A DNA stretch of 14,672 bases from Oscillospiraceae bacterium (GCA_902796295.1 CADBOL010000173.1:1-14672); one strand, 5' to 3'; positions 1-9,325 are shown, counted from the first letter of the stretch. Program-made: numbers and translations. Notes: generated from the sequence alone by a model not told the origin.

Positions 1-1
1 C

Positions 2-2245
2 ATGAAAAGAACTCTTTGCATACTGCTTTCAATCCTGCTCACGCTGACGGGACTTGCCTGTCTCGGCTCATTTGCAGGCGCGGCCAAAGCAGGTGATATA
101 ATCTTTTTCGGCAACTATCCACAGACGAAGGTCATCGAGACGACGGCGCTGAAAAACGCCGCCAACGCCGCGACGTGGAAGAGCTACAGCTATTATATCG
201 GCACCGGCAGCTATGACGGCGATATGGCGTCAAGCGATTTCATGAAATATGCCGATTTCTCTTTGAACGGCGTCAAATACCGCGCTGTAAAGTTTACAAA
301 GTACAGACCGAGTAACACAAGTAAAACCTCCGCTGCGGGCAATTCCCGACAAGACGATAACGGCTATTCCCCAAACACGACTTATTATTTCAAATACGAA
401 CCGATAGAGTGGCGCGTACTTAATCCGTCCGCCGGTCTCGTTTTGTGCGAAACAATCATTGATGCGCAGGCATTTCAGAACGTTGTAAGAGAAAGCGCCT
501 CCAGTTACTACTATATCGGTTCCTCTACGACCTATGCGAACAACTATGCCGAGTCCAGCATACGCACATGGCTGAACAACGATTTTTATAACACAGCCTT
601 CAATACGGCACAGAAAAACAAAATCAAGTCCACAACAATCGACAACGATGCACATTCTGACGAGTATTCTCAATACAGTGCGGTATCAACAAACGATCCG
701 ATCTTTTTGCTTTCCGCCATCGAAGTTTTAACCACTAGCTTCAACTTGACCAACAGCGATGCAAGGAAGGCAAAAGGTACCGACTACGCAAAATGCCAGG
801 GACTATTATATGTGAATATAGACGACAACTATGAACCTATCAATGGTTTTGCCTCTTGGTGGCTTCGCTCTCCTGACGATAACAGTGGTTGCGCCGACGG
901 CGTCGGTGACGATGGCTATGTCATCTATAGCGGTGTGTTCAACCTCGGCGGCGTTCGTCCCGTTTGCTGTTTATCCGATCTTACCTCTGACACCTCTCAA
1001 CTCGAAGATTACACAGTGACCGCAACTGCCAACCCGACGGCGGGCGGCACAGTCACCGGCGGCGGCAAATATACCGATGGTCAGACCGCAACATTAACCG
1101 CAACGGCTAACAGCGGATATATATTCTCCGGCTGGTACAAAGACGGCAGCAAGGTTTGCTCAAATAAAAGCTTCTCCTTCACCGTGACCGAAGATGTGAC
1201 CTATACCGCGAAATATTCCAAGTTGACAATGAGCCACATCGTCACCGTTTCTGCCGACCCGGCAGAGGGCGGCACAGTCTCAGGCGGCGGAACCTATTCC
1301 GACGGGGAAACCGCAACTCTAAACGCAACGCCGAACAGCGGCTACCTATTCTCCGGCTGGTACAAGGACGGCACCAAAGTATGGTCAAATAAAAGCTTCT
1401 CTTTTAAAGTTAAAGAAAACGTGACCTATACCGCTGAATTCTCCAAGTTGTCAATGGGCTTCGCCGTTAACGCGGCTGCCGACCCGCCGGAGGGCGGCAC
1501 GGTTTCCGGCGACGGCGCGTATTCAGACGGGCAGACGGCAATGTTAAGTGCAACGCCAAACAGCGGTTATCATTTTATCGGCTGGTATAATGGCAGTTCC
1601 GTAGTTTCATCAAAAGCAAGCTTCAGCTTCACCGTAAATAAAGATGTGGATCTGACCGCAAAGTTTGAAAAGGACAGCGACGCTCCCTATACCGTTACCC
1701 TTTCCGCCGACCCGGCAGAGGGCGGCACAGTCTCCGGCGGCGGCGCGTTTTACGAAACACAGGGCGCTGATATAACTGCAACGCCGAATAGCGGCTGGCA
1801 ATTCGACGGCTGGTACAATAACGGCACCAAATTCACATCAAAAGCAATTTATTCCTTCACCGTGACCGAAAGCCTGACCTTGATCGCAAAGTTTGAAAAA
1901 GACACGGCTCAGCAGCCCACGGTCGTCATCCGCAATTTCACCCAGTCCACCGAGAAATATGACTACCGCTCTACAATCACATTCCACGCCGACGTCGAGA
2001 ATGCACTTCCCGGCGGTGAAATCCGCTGGTATGTTGACGATAAGCCCGTTGGCTCAGGCAGTGATTACACCGCGAAAGAAATCAAAAACAGCTTCAAACT
2101 TCAGGCAAAGTATTTTGCCGGCGGCACAGAGTATCCCGAAGCGGCAAGCGGTGTGGAAACAGTCAACATCAACACCGGCTTCTTCGCAAAAATCGTCGCT
2201 TTCTTCCGCAGCCTCTTCAATAAACTGCCTGTAATCACTCAGTGA
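2..2245 (+). CDS. Secreted DUF6273 / InlB B-repeat surface protein
   Basis: The 747-residue product is exported: residues 1-30 form a Sec signal peptide (MKR, hydrophobic core, AKA before G31). Residues 31 to about 330 match my recollection of the DUF6273 family: GDIIFFGNYPQT at the start, EPIEWRVL, SSIRTWLNNDFYNTAF, IFLLS, and WWLRSP ending in GGVRPV. Four divergent InlB B-repeats follow, beginning near residues 337, 412, 487 and 563; each has ADP/ANP..GGTV.G.G..Y.(D)G and GW(Y).(N/D)G. Residues 639-726 look like an Ig-like domain (LPGGEIRW), and 727-747 are an amphipathic tail starting FFAKIVAFFRSLF. The architecture suggests an extracellular binding or adhesion protein, but no ligand or enzyme activity can be assigned. 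The ATG is at base 2, so its ribosome site and promoter lie outside the window. The tail resembles that of the LRR protein at 7733-9325. Confidence 0.88.
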   Translation: MKRTLCILLSILLTLTGLACLGSFAGAAKAGDIIFFGNYPQTKVIETTALKNAANAATWKSYSYYIGTGSYDGDMASSDFMKYADFSLNGVKYRAVKFTKYRPSNTSKTSAAGNSRQDDNGYSPNTTYYFKYEPIEWRVLNPSAGLVLCETIIDAQAFQNVVRESASSYYYIGSSTTYANNYAESSIRTWLNNDFYNTAFNTAQKNKIKSTTIDNDAHSDEYSQYSAVSTNDPIFLLSAIEVLTTSFNLTNSDARKAKGTDYAKCQGLLYVNIDDNYEPINGFASWWLRSPDDNSGCADGVGDDGYVIYSGVFNLGGVRPVCCLSDLTSDTSQLEDYTVTATANPTAGGTVTGGGKYTDGQTATLTATANSGYIFSGWYKDGSKVCSNKSFSFTVTEDVTYTAKYSKLTMSHIVTVSADPAEGGTVSGGGTYSDGETATLNATPNSGYLFSGWYKDGTKVWSNKSFSFKVKENVTYTAEFSKLSMGFAVNAAADPPEGGTVSGDGAYSDGQTAMLSATPNSGYHFIGWYNGSSVVSSKASFSFTVNKDVDLTAKFEKDSDAPYTVTLSADPAEGGTVSGGGAFYETQGADITATPNSGWQFDGWYNNGTKFTSKAIYSFTVTESLTLIAKFEKDTAQQPTVVIRNFTQSTEKYDYRSTITFHADVENALPGGEIRWYVDDKPVGSGSDYTAKEIKNSFKLQAKYFAGGTEYPEAASGVETVNINTGFFAKIVAFFRSLFNKLPVITQ
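1010..1900 (+). repeat. Four tandem B-repeats within the DUF6273 protein gene
   Basis: Four in-frame units of about 225 bases start near 1010, 1235, 1460 and 1688 and encode the divergent InlB B-repeats. The DNA itself is conserved between units: a 29-base block at 1253-1281 (unit 2) recurs exactly at 1706-1734 (unit 4), and a 17-base block at 1160-1176 (unit 1) recurs at 1385-1401 (unit 2). This points to recent duplication or recombination between units. Confidence 0.85.
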
Positions 2246-2288
2246 TATACGGCACGGAACATAATTAAAAAAACTAAAAAACCACACA

Positions 2289-2326
2289 AAAAAGGCCGGC
2301 GCAAATCTGATTGCGTCAGCCTTTTT
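2289..2326. terminator. Bidirectional intrinsic terminator between convergent genes
   Basis: A 16-base arm at 2289-2304 (A5-GGC...GCGCAA) pairs with 2311-2326 (TTGCG...GCC-T5) around a 6-base loop. Read on either strand the stem has one mismatch and one G-U pair, and it is flanked by A and T runs. It lies between the stop of the DUF6273 protein gene and the stop of groEL, so it can end transcripts from both sides. Confidence 0.85.
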
Positions 2327-2365
2327 AATTATCTGCAGTCTAAAATCTACAATCTGAAATCTGAA

Positions 2366-4308
<1,943 letters not shown>

Positions 4309-4344
4309 ATCTATTACCTCCAAATTAATAATAAACAAATCGTT

Positions 4345-4371
4345 TTGGCACTCTGCTTTGTCGAGTGCTAA
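4345..4371. promoter_or_regulatory. CIRCE operator (HrcA site)
   Basis: The inverted repeat TTGGCACTC-N9-GAGTGCTAA matches the CIRCE consensus TTAGCACTC-N9-GAGTGCTAA with one change (A to G in the left arm). It lies directly downstream of the groES -10 box, about 40 bases before the start codon, the usual position for repression by HrcA. hrcA itself is not in this window. Confidence 0.96.
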
Positions 4372-4376
4372 TTTGT

Positions 4377-4404
4377 ATTTTAGCACGCCTTTACGAAAAA
4401 TCAA
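4377..4404 (-). promoter_or_regulatory. groES-groEL promoter (sigma-A type)
   Basis: On the minus strand TTGATT (4404-4399) is followed after 16 bases by TAAAAT (4382-4377), with TGC just before the -10 box (extended -10). The predicted transcript start falls at the edge of the CIRCE element, which fits HrcA blocking initiation. Confidence 0.8.
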
Positions 4405-4450
4405 GAGTTTTTTCAAAAGTTTACAATTATGTAATAATTCAGGCGTTCAA

Positions 4451-4479
4451 TTGAAAAAGGGACTATGCTGTGCTATACT
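4451..4479 (+). promoter_or_regulatory. Promoter of the polymerase-like/SGNH operon
   Basis: TTGAAA (4451-4456), a 17-base spacer and TATACT (4474-4479) preceded by TGC make a good sigma-A promoter. Transcription would start near 4486. That is downstream of the possible GTG start at 4470, so translation must begin later, at 4512. Confidence 0.78.
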
Positions 4480-4498
4480 CAGTTTACTTCAGATACAC

Positions 4499-4503
4499 GG
4501 AGA
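4499..4503 (+). promoter_or_regulatory. Ribosome binding site fixing the start at 4512
   Basis: GGAGA lies 8 bases before the ATG at 4512. With the promoter just upstream, this decides against the GTG at 4470 as the start of the membrane protein. Confidence 0.75.
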
Positions 4504-4511
4504 TAATCATT

Positions 4512-5882
4512 ATGGAGAGCAGTTACGGCATTAAAAACATTGCCGGAAAACTGAATAAATTCAACGCCTCACCTTATTTCGGCCTGATGCTTCTCGCCGC
4601 GGCTTCCGTCTTTATTTTCACGGGCGCAGAAGTGCTCGGGGTATATATCTTATCTTTTATCGGCGCTGTTACTCTCCTGCTTGATAAAGATCTGCTCCCT
4701 GCGCTTGAGAGCATACTCGTTATATGCTGCTTTGCGATAAGGTGCAAAAACTCGGCTTCCGAGTTTTTCTCCCTCTGGTATCTCGGCATCCCGATTGCAG
4801 TTATTTTTTTCGCGCAGTTTTTTATACAGAAACGTAAGCTCAGACTCTACTCATTTACGCCCGGTATGATTGCCGTCTCGATTGCGCTCATATTGGGCGG
4901 CTCGGGTATAATATACTGGAAATCCTATTTTTCGCCGACCTCTCTGTTTTATATGGCATCGCTGGGTTTCGGTATGGTGATTCTCGTATCTTATATCGGG
5001 CCCAATCTCAGATATGAAGACGGCGAAAAGTTTGCCCTTCGTTTCTGCAGGATGCACACTACGGCAATCCTCACCATTACCGTTTCGCTGCTGAAAGAAT
5101 ATATCACGCGCTTTGATGAATTCTCATCAAAATTCAGCGCTCTCCCCTTCCAGTGGAGAAACAACGCGGCCACGATACTCATGATGTGCATGCCTTTCGC
5201 ATTCTATCTCGCCTCAAAGAGATACAGCAGGATTCTGATCGGTATTCTCGCTTATATCGCGATTCTTTTCACGGGCTCAAGAGGCGGGTTGCTTTTCGGA
5301 ACAGTTGAATTTGCCGCCTGCCTGCTGCTTCTGCTTATTCTTGATAAAAAGCACAGAAAAGCGGGTATCATCACAATGGCGGTCTTTGCAGTTTCCGCGG
5401 CAGTCACCGGCAGGTTTCTTTATGATCTTGCCAGCTACGCCGTAGCAAGGCTGTTTGACCCGGATCAGAATTCAATCAGGCTGAGTCTTATACAAAGGGG
5501 TATTGAGGATTTCAAGGCAAACCCGGTATTCGGCAGAGGCCTCGGATATATGGGCAACAGAGATATACATCAGAGCGCAAAGCACACCCTCTGCTGGTAT
5601 CACTGCTCTCCCGTTCAGGTTATCGCCTCCGCCGGTATTACGGGAGTCATGGCCTACACATATCTCAACATTCAGCGCATACGCTGTTTTATCAATAATA
5701 TTTCTTTCTTTTCCGTTATTCTGTTTTCTTCATTCGTTTCGCTCGAAATGATGTCGCTTGTAAACCCGGGCCTTTTTGCCCCCTATCCCTATCTTATGTT
5801 TGCATCCGTTTATTTCGCAGTAACGGAATCTTACACAGCCGAAAACAGAGAAACACTCAATAATATGATAAAGGGAAAATAA
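4512..5882 (+). CDS. O-antigen ligase/polymerase-like (Wzy_C) membrane protein
   Basis: This 456-residue protein is hydrophobic throughout, with roughly 10-12 membrane segments, as in the WaaL/Wzy superfamily that joins or polymerises lipid-linked glycans on the outer face of the membrane. Family marks are TGSRGG at residues 254-259, followed by a membrane helix, then NPVFGRGLG at 337-345 and a large loop with H353, H358 and H364 before VIASAGITG, corresponding to the Wzy_C region with its conserved histidine. The start at 4512 is chosen from the promoter and ribosome site; the frame is open back to a GTG at 4470. The stop codon abuts the next ATG, so the two are translationally coupled. No glycosyltransferase or flippase gene is nearby, so its glycan is unknown. 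The superfamily is fairly sure; polymerase versus ligase is not. Confidence 0.82.
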   Translation: MESSYGIKNIAGKLNKFNASPYFGLMLLAAASVFIFTGAEVLGVYILSFIGAVTLLLDKDLLPALESILVICCFAIRCKNSASEFFSLWYLGIPIAVIFFAQFFIQKRKLRLYSFTPGMIAVSIALILGGSGIIYWKSYFSPTSLFYMASLGFGMVILVSYIGPNLRYEDGEKFALRFCRMHTTAILTITVSLLKEYITRFDEFSSKFSALPFQWRNNAATILMMCMPFAFYLASKRYSRILIGILAYIAILFTGSRGGLLFGTVEFAACLLLLLILDKKHRKAGIITMAVFAVSAAVTGRFLYDLASYAVARLFDPDQNSIRLSLIQRGIEDFKANPVFGRGLGYMGNRDIHQSAKHTLCWYHCSPVQVIASAGITGVMAYTYLNIQRIRCFINNISFFSVILFSSFVSLEMMSLVNPGLFAPYPYLMFASVYFAVTESYTAENRETLNNMIKGK

Positions 5883-6611
5883 ATGAAAGTACTTATTATA
5901 GGAAGCAATTTCACGTCTCAGATGATTGAGTATCTCCCTCAGCTTGCAAAAGCCGGGGGCAAAGAGCTGCTGCTCGGAAATCTGAGAGCTGAAAACTGCT
6001 CAATAGAAAGCCATTACAGAAACTATATAGATGAAAACGAAGTATATACCTATGAAACATATCTGCCCGGCATAACGGAGGCGATGCGCCCCGACGGTAT
6101 CGCTCTGCACGAGGCGGTAGAAGATGACGAATGGGATATAATCATATTCTCTCAGAATATTGCCCTGAGCGGTATCAGAGAGAGCTATAATCCTTATCTC
6201 GCTGAGCTTTCCGCTTACTGCCGGCTGATGATTCCCGGAGCGGAAACAATACTTATTGAGCCCTGGGCATATGAGCCGGGATGCGATAAAAAAGCATTTA
6301 TAAAAGCTTATAACTCAGACAGCGATGAAATGGCATCAAGGATTTCGGAATGCTGTGCTTCGGCTGCCGTTACGGCGGAAATAGACCGTGTTATCTCGCT
6401 CGGAAAAGTCTGGCAGGCCGTCAGGGATTCGGACCCCGGTATTTCTCTTACCTCCGACGGAGAGAGCGCAGACGAAGCGGGAAAATTCCTCTCATCCTGC
6501 GTTCTCCACAGAGAATTATTCTCCGAGAGCGCGGACTACTCGGGCCTTGATTTAAAAGGAATTTCCGCTGATACCGCCGCTTTTCTTCACCGCTTATCCT
6601 CACACATTTGA
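5883..6611 (+). CDS. SGNH/DUF4886-like protein, catalytic residues apparently lost
   Basis: The 242-residue cytosolic-looking protein (no signal peptide) follows the DUF4886 SGNH-hydrolase pattern: MKVLIIG...N at the start, a CS(I/L)E.H segment (CSIESH), LSGI..(S/T)Y.PYL, a P-W-A-Y motif (EPWAYEPG), a late GISL..DG segment, and length near the family norm. The family's GNSF nucleophile motif reads GSNF here (residues 7-10), placing Asn at the expected Ser position. The Gly-Gly before CS is Glu-Asn. The DGxH triad motif reads DGES (192-195), so the His is missing. Read this way, it is a probable pseudoenzyme or has moved its active site. It starts on the base after the upstream stop, with AAGGG at 5871-5875 as ribosome site, and forms an operon with the polymerase-like gene. 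The 3' end overlaps a terminator. Confidence 0.78.
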   Translation: MKVLIIGSNFTSQMIEYLPQLAKAGGKELLLGNLRAENCSIESHYRNYIDENEVYTYETYLPGITEAMRPDGIALHEAVEDDEWDIIIFSQNIALSGIRESYNPYLAELSAYCRLMIPGAETILIEPWAYEPGCDKKAFIKAYNSDSDEMASRISECCASAAVTAEIDRVISLGKVWQAVRDSDPGISLTSDGESADEAGKFLSSCVLHRELFSESADYSGLDLKGISADTAAFLHRLSSHI

Positions 6612-6634
6612 TTTTTGTGTGAGGTTTTTCTTTT
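6598..6634 (+). terminator. Intrinsic terminator overlapping the SGNH gene end
   Basis: CCTCACACA (6598-6606) pairs perfectly with TGTGTGAGG (6616-6624) around a 9-base loop, followed by a T-rich run from 6625. The left arm is coding sequence for the last residues and the TGA stop sits in the loop. Confidence 0.88.
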
Positions 6635-6652
6635 ATGCTCGTTTAAAAAGTG

Positions 6653-6659
6653 AAAGGAG
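6653..6659 (+). promoter_or_regulatory. Ribosome binding site fixing the start at 6668
   Basis: AAAGGAG lies 8 bases before the ATG at 6668. The in-frame GTG at 6650 would overlap this site and has none of its own. Confidence 0.8.
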
Positions 6660-6667
6660 TGATCGAA

Positions 6668-7666
6668 ATGAAAAAAACAATAACAAAAATCGCGGCTTTG
6701 ATTTTTGCCCTGACATTCACGGTATTTGCTCTCGTCTCATGCGGAGCTAAAAACGCGGCGGCGGACAGCTCATATTACGAACCGGAATCCGGAGAAGAAT
6801 ACGCAAAATCATACAGCAGCTACGGATACAATGACGCAGACAGCTATGCCGGCGCAGATGATTATGAAAGCGGCGAAGAGTCGGCTCAGAGAACAAACGG
6901 AGAAGGCAAGCCGTCATCACCCGGGCTCGAAATCGAGGACGCGGCGGCGAGAAAAATAATCAGAAACGCCGACCTTGATGTTGAAACAAAAGAGTTTGAT
7001 GAATTCATAAAAGAAACAGAAAAAGCAATCGGTCAGCTCAAGGGATATATCGAGTCATCCGAGATTTACGGCAATTCATATTACTCATCATCATACAGAA
7101 GAGCTCATATCACGGCGAGGATACCGGCAGAGAGACTTGATGAATTCATCGGGATTATCGGAGACGCCGGAAACATCACCTCTAAATCAATGACCGCGAG
7201 CGATATCACCGCCAAATACACCGACCTTCAGGCAAGAATCGATTCTTATGAGGCGGAAAGAACCGCTCTGCTCGCTCTGCTTGAAAAAGCCGAAAAAATC
7301 GATGATATCATCCAGCTCAGAGAAAAACTGACTGAGGTCAACGCAGATCTTGACAGCTACAAGAGACAGATAAAAAGCTATGACAGTCTTGTTGCTTACT
7401 CAACCGTAAAGCTTGATATTGAAGAGGTTGACAGAATCAGCACAACAAATGAAAAGAAAGGCTTCTTCACAGAGCTTGGCGAAAGACTCTCCGAAAACCT
7501 CTATAATATCGGTCAGGGAATGAGAAACTTCGCGCTCTGGTTCATCTCATCTCTCCCCTATCTGCTGATATTCGCGGCAGTTATCACGGCAGTAGTTCTG
7601 ATTATCCGCAAGGCAGTCAGAAAAAAGAGAGCGAAAAAGCAGGCCAAAATGAAAGACACGGAATAA
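6668..7666 (+). CDS. DUF4349 lipoprotein with C-terminal membrane helix
   Basis: The 332-residue protein has a lipoprotein signal with lipobox LVSC (Cys25). An acidic, Tyr/Ser/Gly-rich linker runs from about 30 to 90, with eight Tyr between residues 36 and 66. The DUF4349 domain follows from about 95: RKIIRNADLDVET, then RAHITARIPAERLDEF, a central helical region (DLQARIDSYEAERTALLALL...) likely to form a coiled coil, and YSTVKLDIEEV. Residues 295-313 form a transmembrane helix followed by a strongly basic tail. Acylation at the N terminus and a helix at the C terminus would tie both ends to the membrane. The role of DUF4349 is not established. No clear promoter was seen in the short gap after the upstream terminator. 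It converges on the LRR protein gene. Confidence 0.88.
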   Translation: MKKTITKIAALIFALTFTVFALVSCGAKNAAADSSYYEPESGEEYAKSYSSYGYNDADSYAGADDYESGEESAQRTNGEGKPSSPGLEIEDAAARKIIRNADLDVETKEFDEFIKETEKAIGQLKGYIESSEIYGNSYYSSSYRRAHITARIPAERLDEFIGIIGDAGNITSKSMTASDITAKYTDLQARIDSYEAERTALLALLEKAEKIDDIIQLREKLTEVNADLDSYKRQIKSYDSLVAYSTVKLDIEEVDRISTTNEKKGFFTELGERLSENLYNIGQGMRNFALWFISSLPYLLIFAAVITAVVLIIRKAVRKKRAKKQAKMKDTE

Positions 7667-7683
7667 AATCATAAATGATTAAA

Positions 7684-7709
7684 GGGACGGAATCACCGGA
7701 TTCCGTCCC
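7684..7709. terminator. Bidirectional hairpin terminator between convergent genes
   Basis: GGGACGGAATC (7684-7694) pairs perfectly with GATTCCGTCCC (7699-7709) around a 4-base loop. The flanks are T-rich on the plus strand (GTTTATTT) and on the minus strand (TTTAATCATTT), though neither is a pure T run. It lies between the DUF4349 gene and the end of the LRR protein gene and probably serves both. Confidence 0.75.
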
Positions 7710-7732
7710 CGTTTATTTGCAAATAATAATTA

Positions 7733-9325
7733 TCAGAGTGTAATTGTATCGCTGCCGAAAAGACGGGAAATGAACGAAATAATCTTTGTGAAGAAATCGG
7801 ATTTCACTTCTATTATTACTTTCTTTTCCTGTGAAGAGGTGCTGACCGGGTTGCCGTTTGAATCAACTATCTTTACGGTGTATTCCGCGCCGGAAGTAAG
7901 ATTATCCGTAGTGAAATCGGCATTGTATGATTTGCCGTCTTTATCAAACCATTTAAGAGAATAGCCGGCGGGAAGCTTTGCCTTTGCAACAAGGCGGGCT
8001 CTGAATTTCCATCTTATCGTCTGCCTGCCGGAAGGGGCCGTGATTACTGCCTTCAGAACCGCTTCGTCAACTGCAGGCTCCGGCTTTTTATAATCAATAC
8101 CGTTATTCCCGGCATACTGCTCGGCATAACTGCCCTCGGGAGCAACTATGGTAGTATTCTCGCTGCCGTCAAACGCATTATTTGATATTTCGGTAACGGA
8201 TGAAGGAATTGTGATTTCTTCAAGCGATTCGCAGTCGATAAAAGCAGACTCAATCTTTGTAACCGACTCGGGAATGACAACCTCTTTGAGAGATTTGCAT
8301 CCGGTGAAGGCATCATTCGGAATGGTCTCAACGCCGTTTTCTATAACCGCCTTTTCAAGCCCCGAGTAAGCAAATGCCGATGAAAACTCGGTAACGGACG
8401 CGGGAACGGTTATCTCATCAAGAGCGTAGCAGTGATAAAAAGCGCTCTCATCTATCACGGTAAGCGTGGAAGGCAGATTAACCGTGTTAAGGGCGGTGCT
8501 GTCCATAAAAGCTTCATAGCCGATGGTTTCAAGACCTTCGGGCAGATTGACCTTTACGAGCGAGCTGAAAGCGAAAGCACCGCTGCCTATTTCTTTGACT
8601 CCGTCGGGTACTGTGTATTCACTGACCGCTTTGCCCAGAGCATACTGAATAAGCTCGGTCTTATCTTTTGAGAAAAGGCTGCCGTCAACCGAGATATAAT
8701 CCTGATTGCTGCCATCGACAGCTATCTCTTCAAGATTTGCACATCCGAGGAAAACATGCTTGCCGATTGACGAAACACTGCCGGGAATTTTTGCCGATTT
8801 AAGTGACTGATTATTAATGAATGCCTCGTCACCTACAGAAATAACTCCCTCGGGAATTGTAACACCCGGAAGAGCGCATGCGGCAAATGCCCTGCGGGGA
8901 ACGGAGGTCATTTTTTTCGGAAGAATCAGATTCTTAAGAGAAGTACAGCTGCCGAATACCTCTTCTCCGAGAGATACTGTTTCACCGGATTCTTCAAACA
9001 CGACCGAATCAATCATCGCGCAGCCGTAAAAAGCCTTGTTTCCTATCTTTTTGACGCTTGCAGGGACAGAGACCGATGTAATCTGAGTATTGTTTGCAAA
9101 TACGTTTTTATCAATCTCAACAACAGGCTTGCCGTCTACGGTTCCGGGTATGACAAGAGCTCCCGAGAGCGTATTGTCAACGCCTGTGACAGCGAGACCG
9201 CCGCTCTTTTCCGTATAAGTCATACCGCCTTCTGTGACGGCGCCGGCGCTCATCGCGGCCGAAACACCTGTTATGATTACAGCCGCCATCATTACAAGCG
9301 CGAGTATCTTTTTGATTTTAATCAT
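7733..9325 (-). CDS. Secreted BspA-type leucine-rich-repeat protein
   Basis: The 530-residue product has a Sec signal peptide (residues 1 to about 29, ending near AGA). About a dozen LRR_5/BspA-type repeats follow, of the form (V/I)P.SV..IG..AF..C..L..V, for example near IGNKAFYGC, VGDEAFINN, IGYEAFMDS and IDESAFYHC. A typical BspA inset (VDGSLFSKDKTELIQYA) interrupts them, and a capping segment GSYAEQYAGNNGIDY closes the array. Residues 425-510 form an Ig-like domain (LPAGYSLKW), and 511-530 are a tail beginning FFTKIISFISRLF, like that of the protein at 2-2245. Such LRR proteins usually bind surfaces or other proteins; the partner here is unknown. The start has an AGAGGTG site and overlaps the upstream lipoprotein stop by 4 bases (ATGA), so translation is coupled. 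It is the last gene of a five-gene cluster. Confidence 0.9.
   Translation of the reverse strand: MIKIKKILALVMMAAVIITGVSAAMSAGAVTEGGMTYTEKSGGLAVTGVDNTLSGALVIPGTVDGKPVVEIDKNVFANNTQITSVSVPASVKKIGNKAFYGCAMIDSVVFEESGETVSLGEEVFGSCTSLKNLILPKKMTSVPRRAFAACALPGVTIPEGVISVGDEAFINNQSLKSAKIPGSVSSIGKHVFLGCANLEEIAVDGSNQDYISVDGSLFSKDKTELIQYALGKAVSEYTVPDGVKEIGSGAFAFSSLVKVNLPEGLETIGYEAFMDSTALNTVNLPSTLTVIDESAFYHCYALDEITVPASVTEFSSAFAYSGLEKAVIENGVETIPNDAFTGCKSLKEVVIPESVTKIESAFIDCESLEEITIPSSVTEISNNAFDGSENTTIVAPEGSYAEQYAGNNGIDYKKPEPAVDEAVLKAVITAPSGRQTIRWKFRARLVAKAKLPAGYSLKWFDKDGKSYNADFTTDNLTSGAEYTVKIVDSNGNPVSTSSQEKKVIIEVKSDFFTKIISFISRLFGSDTITL

Noticed and set aside
780..1000. Possible variable region of a diversity-generating retroelement target, since the DUF6273 end (WWLRSP...GVRP) faintly resembles C-type-lectin targets
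   Set aside because: No template repeat, reverse transcriptase or accessory gene is in the window, and the segment has no notable excess of AAC-type mutable codons.
4309..4416. N-terminal extension of GroES by 36 residues
   Set aside because: The extension runs through the CIRCE operator and the groES promoter, and the normal GroES start has its own GGAGGT.
4470..4511. GTG start extending the Wzy-like protein by 14 residues
   Set aside because: The GTG lies upstream of the -10 box at 4474-4479 and has no ribosome site; the ATG at 4512 has GGAGA at proper spacing.
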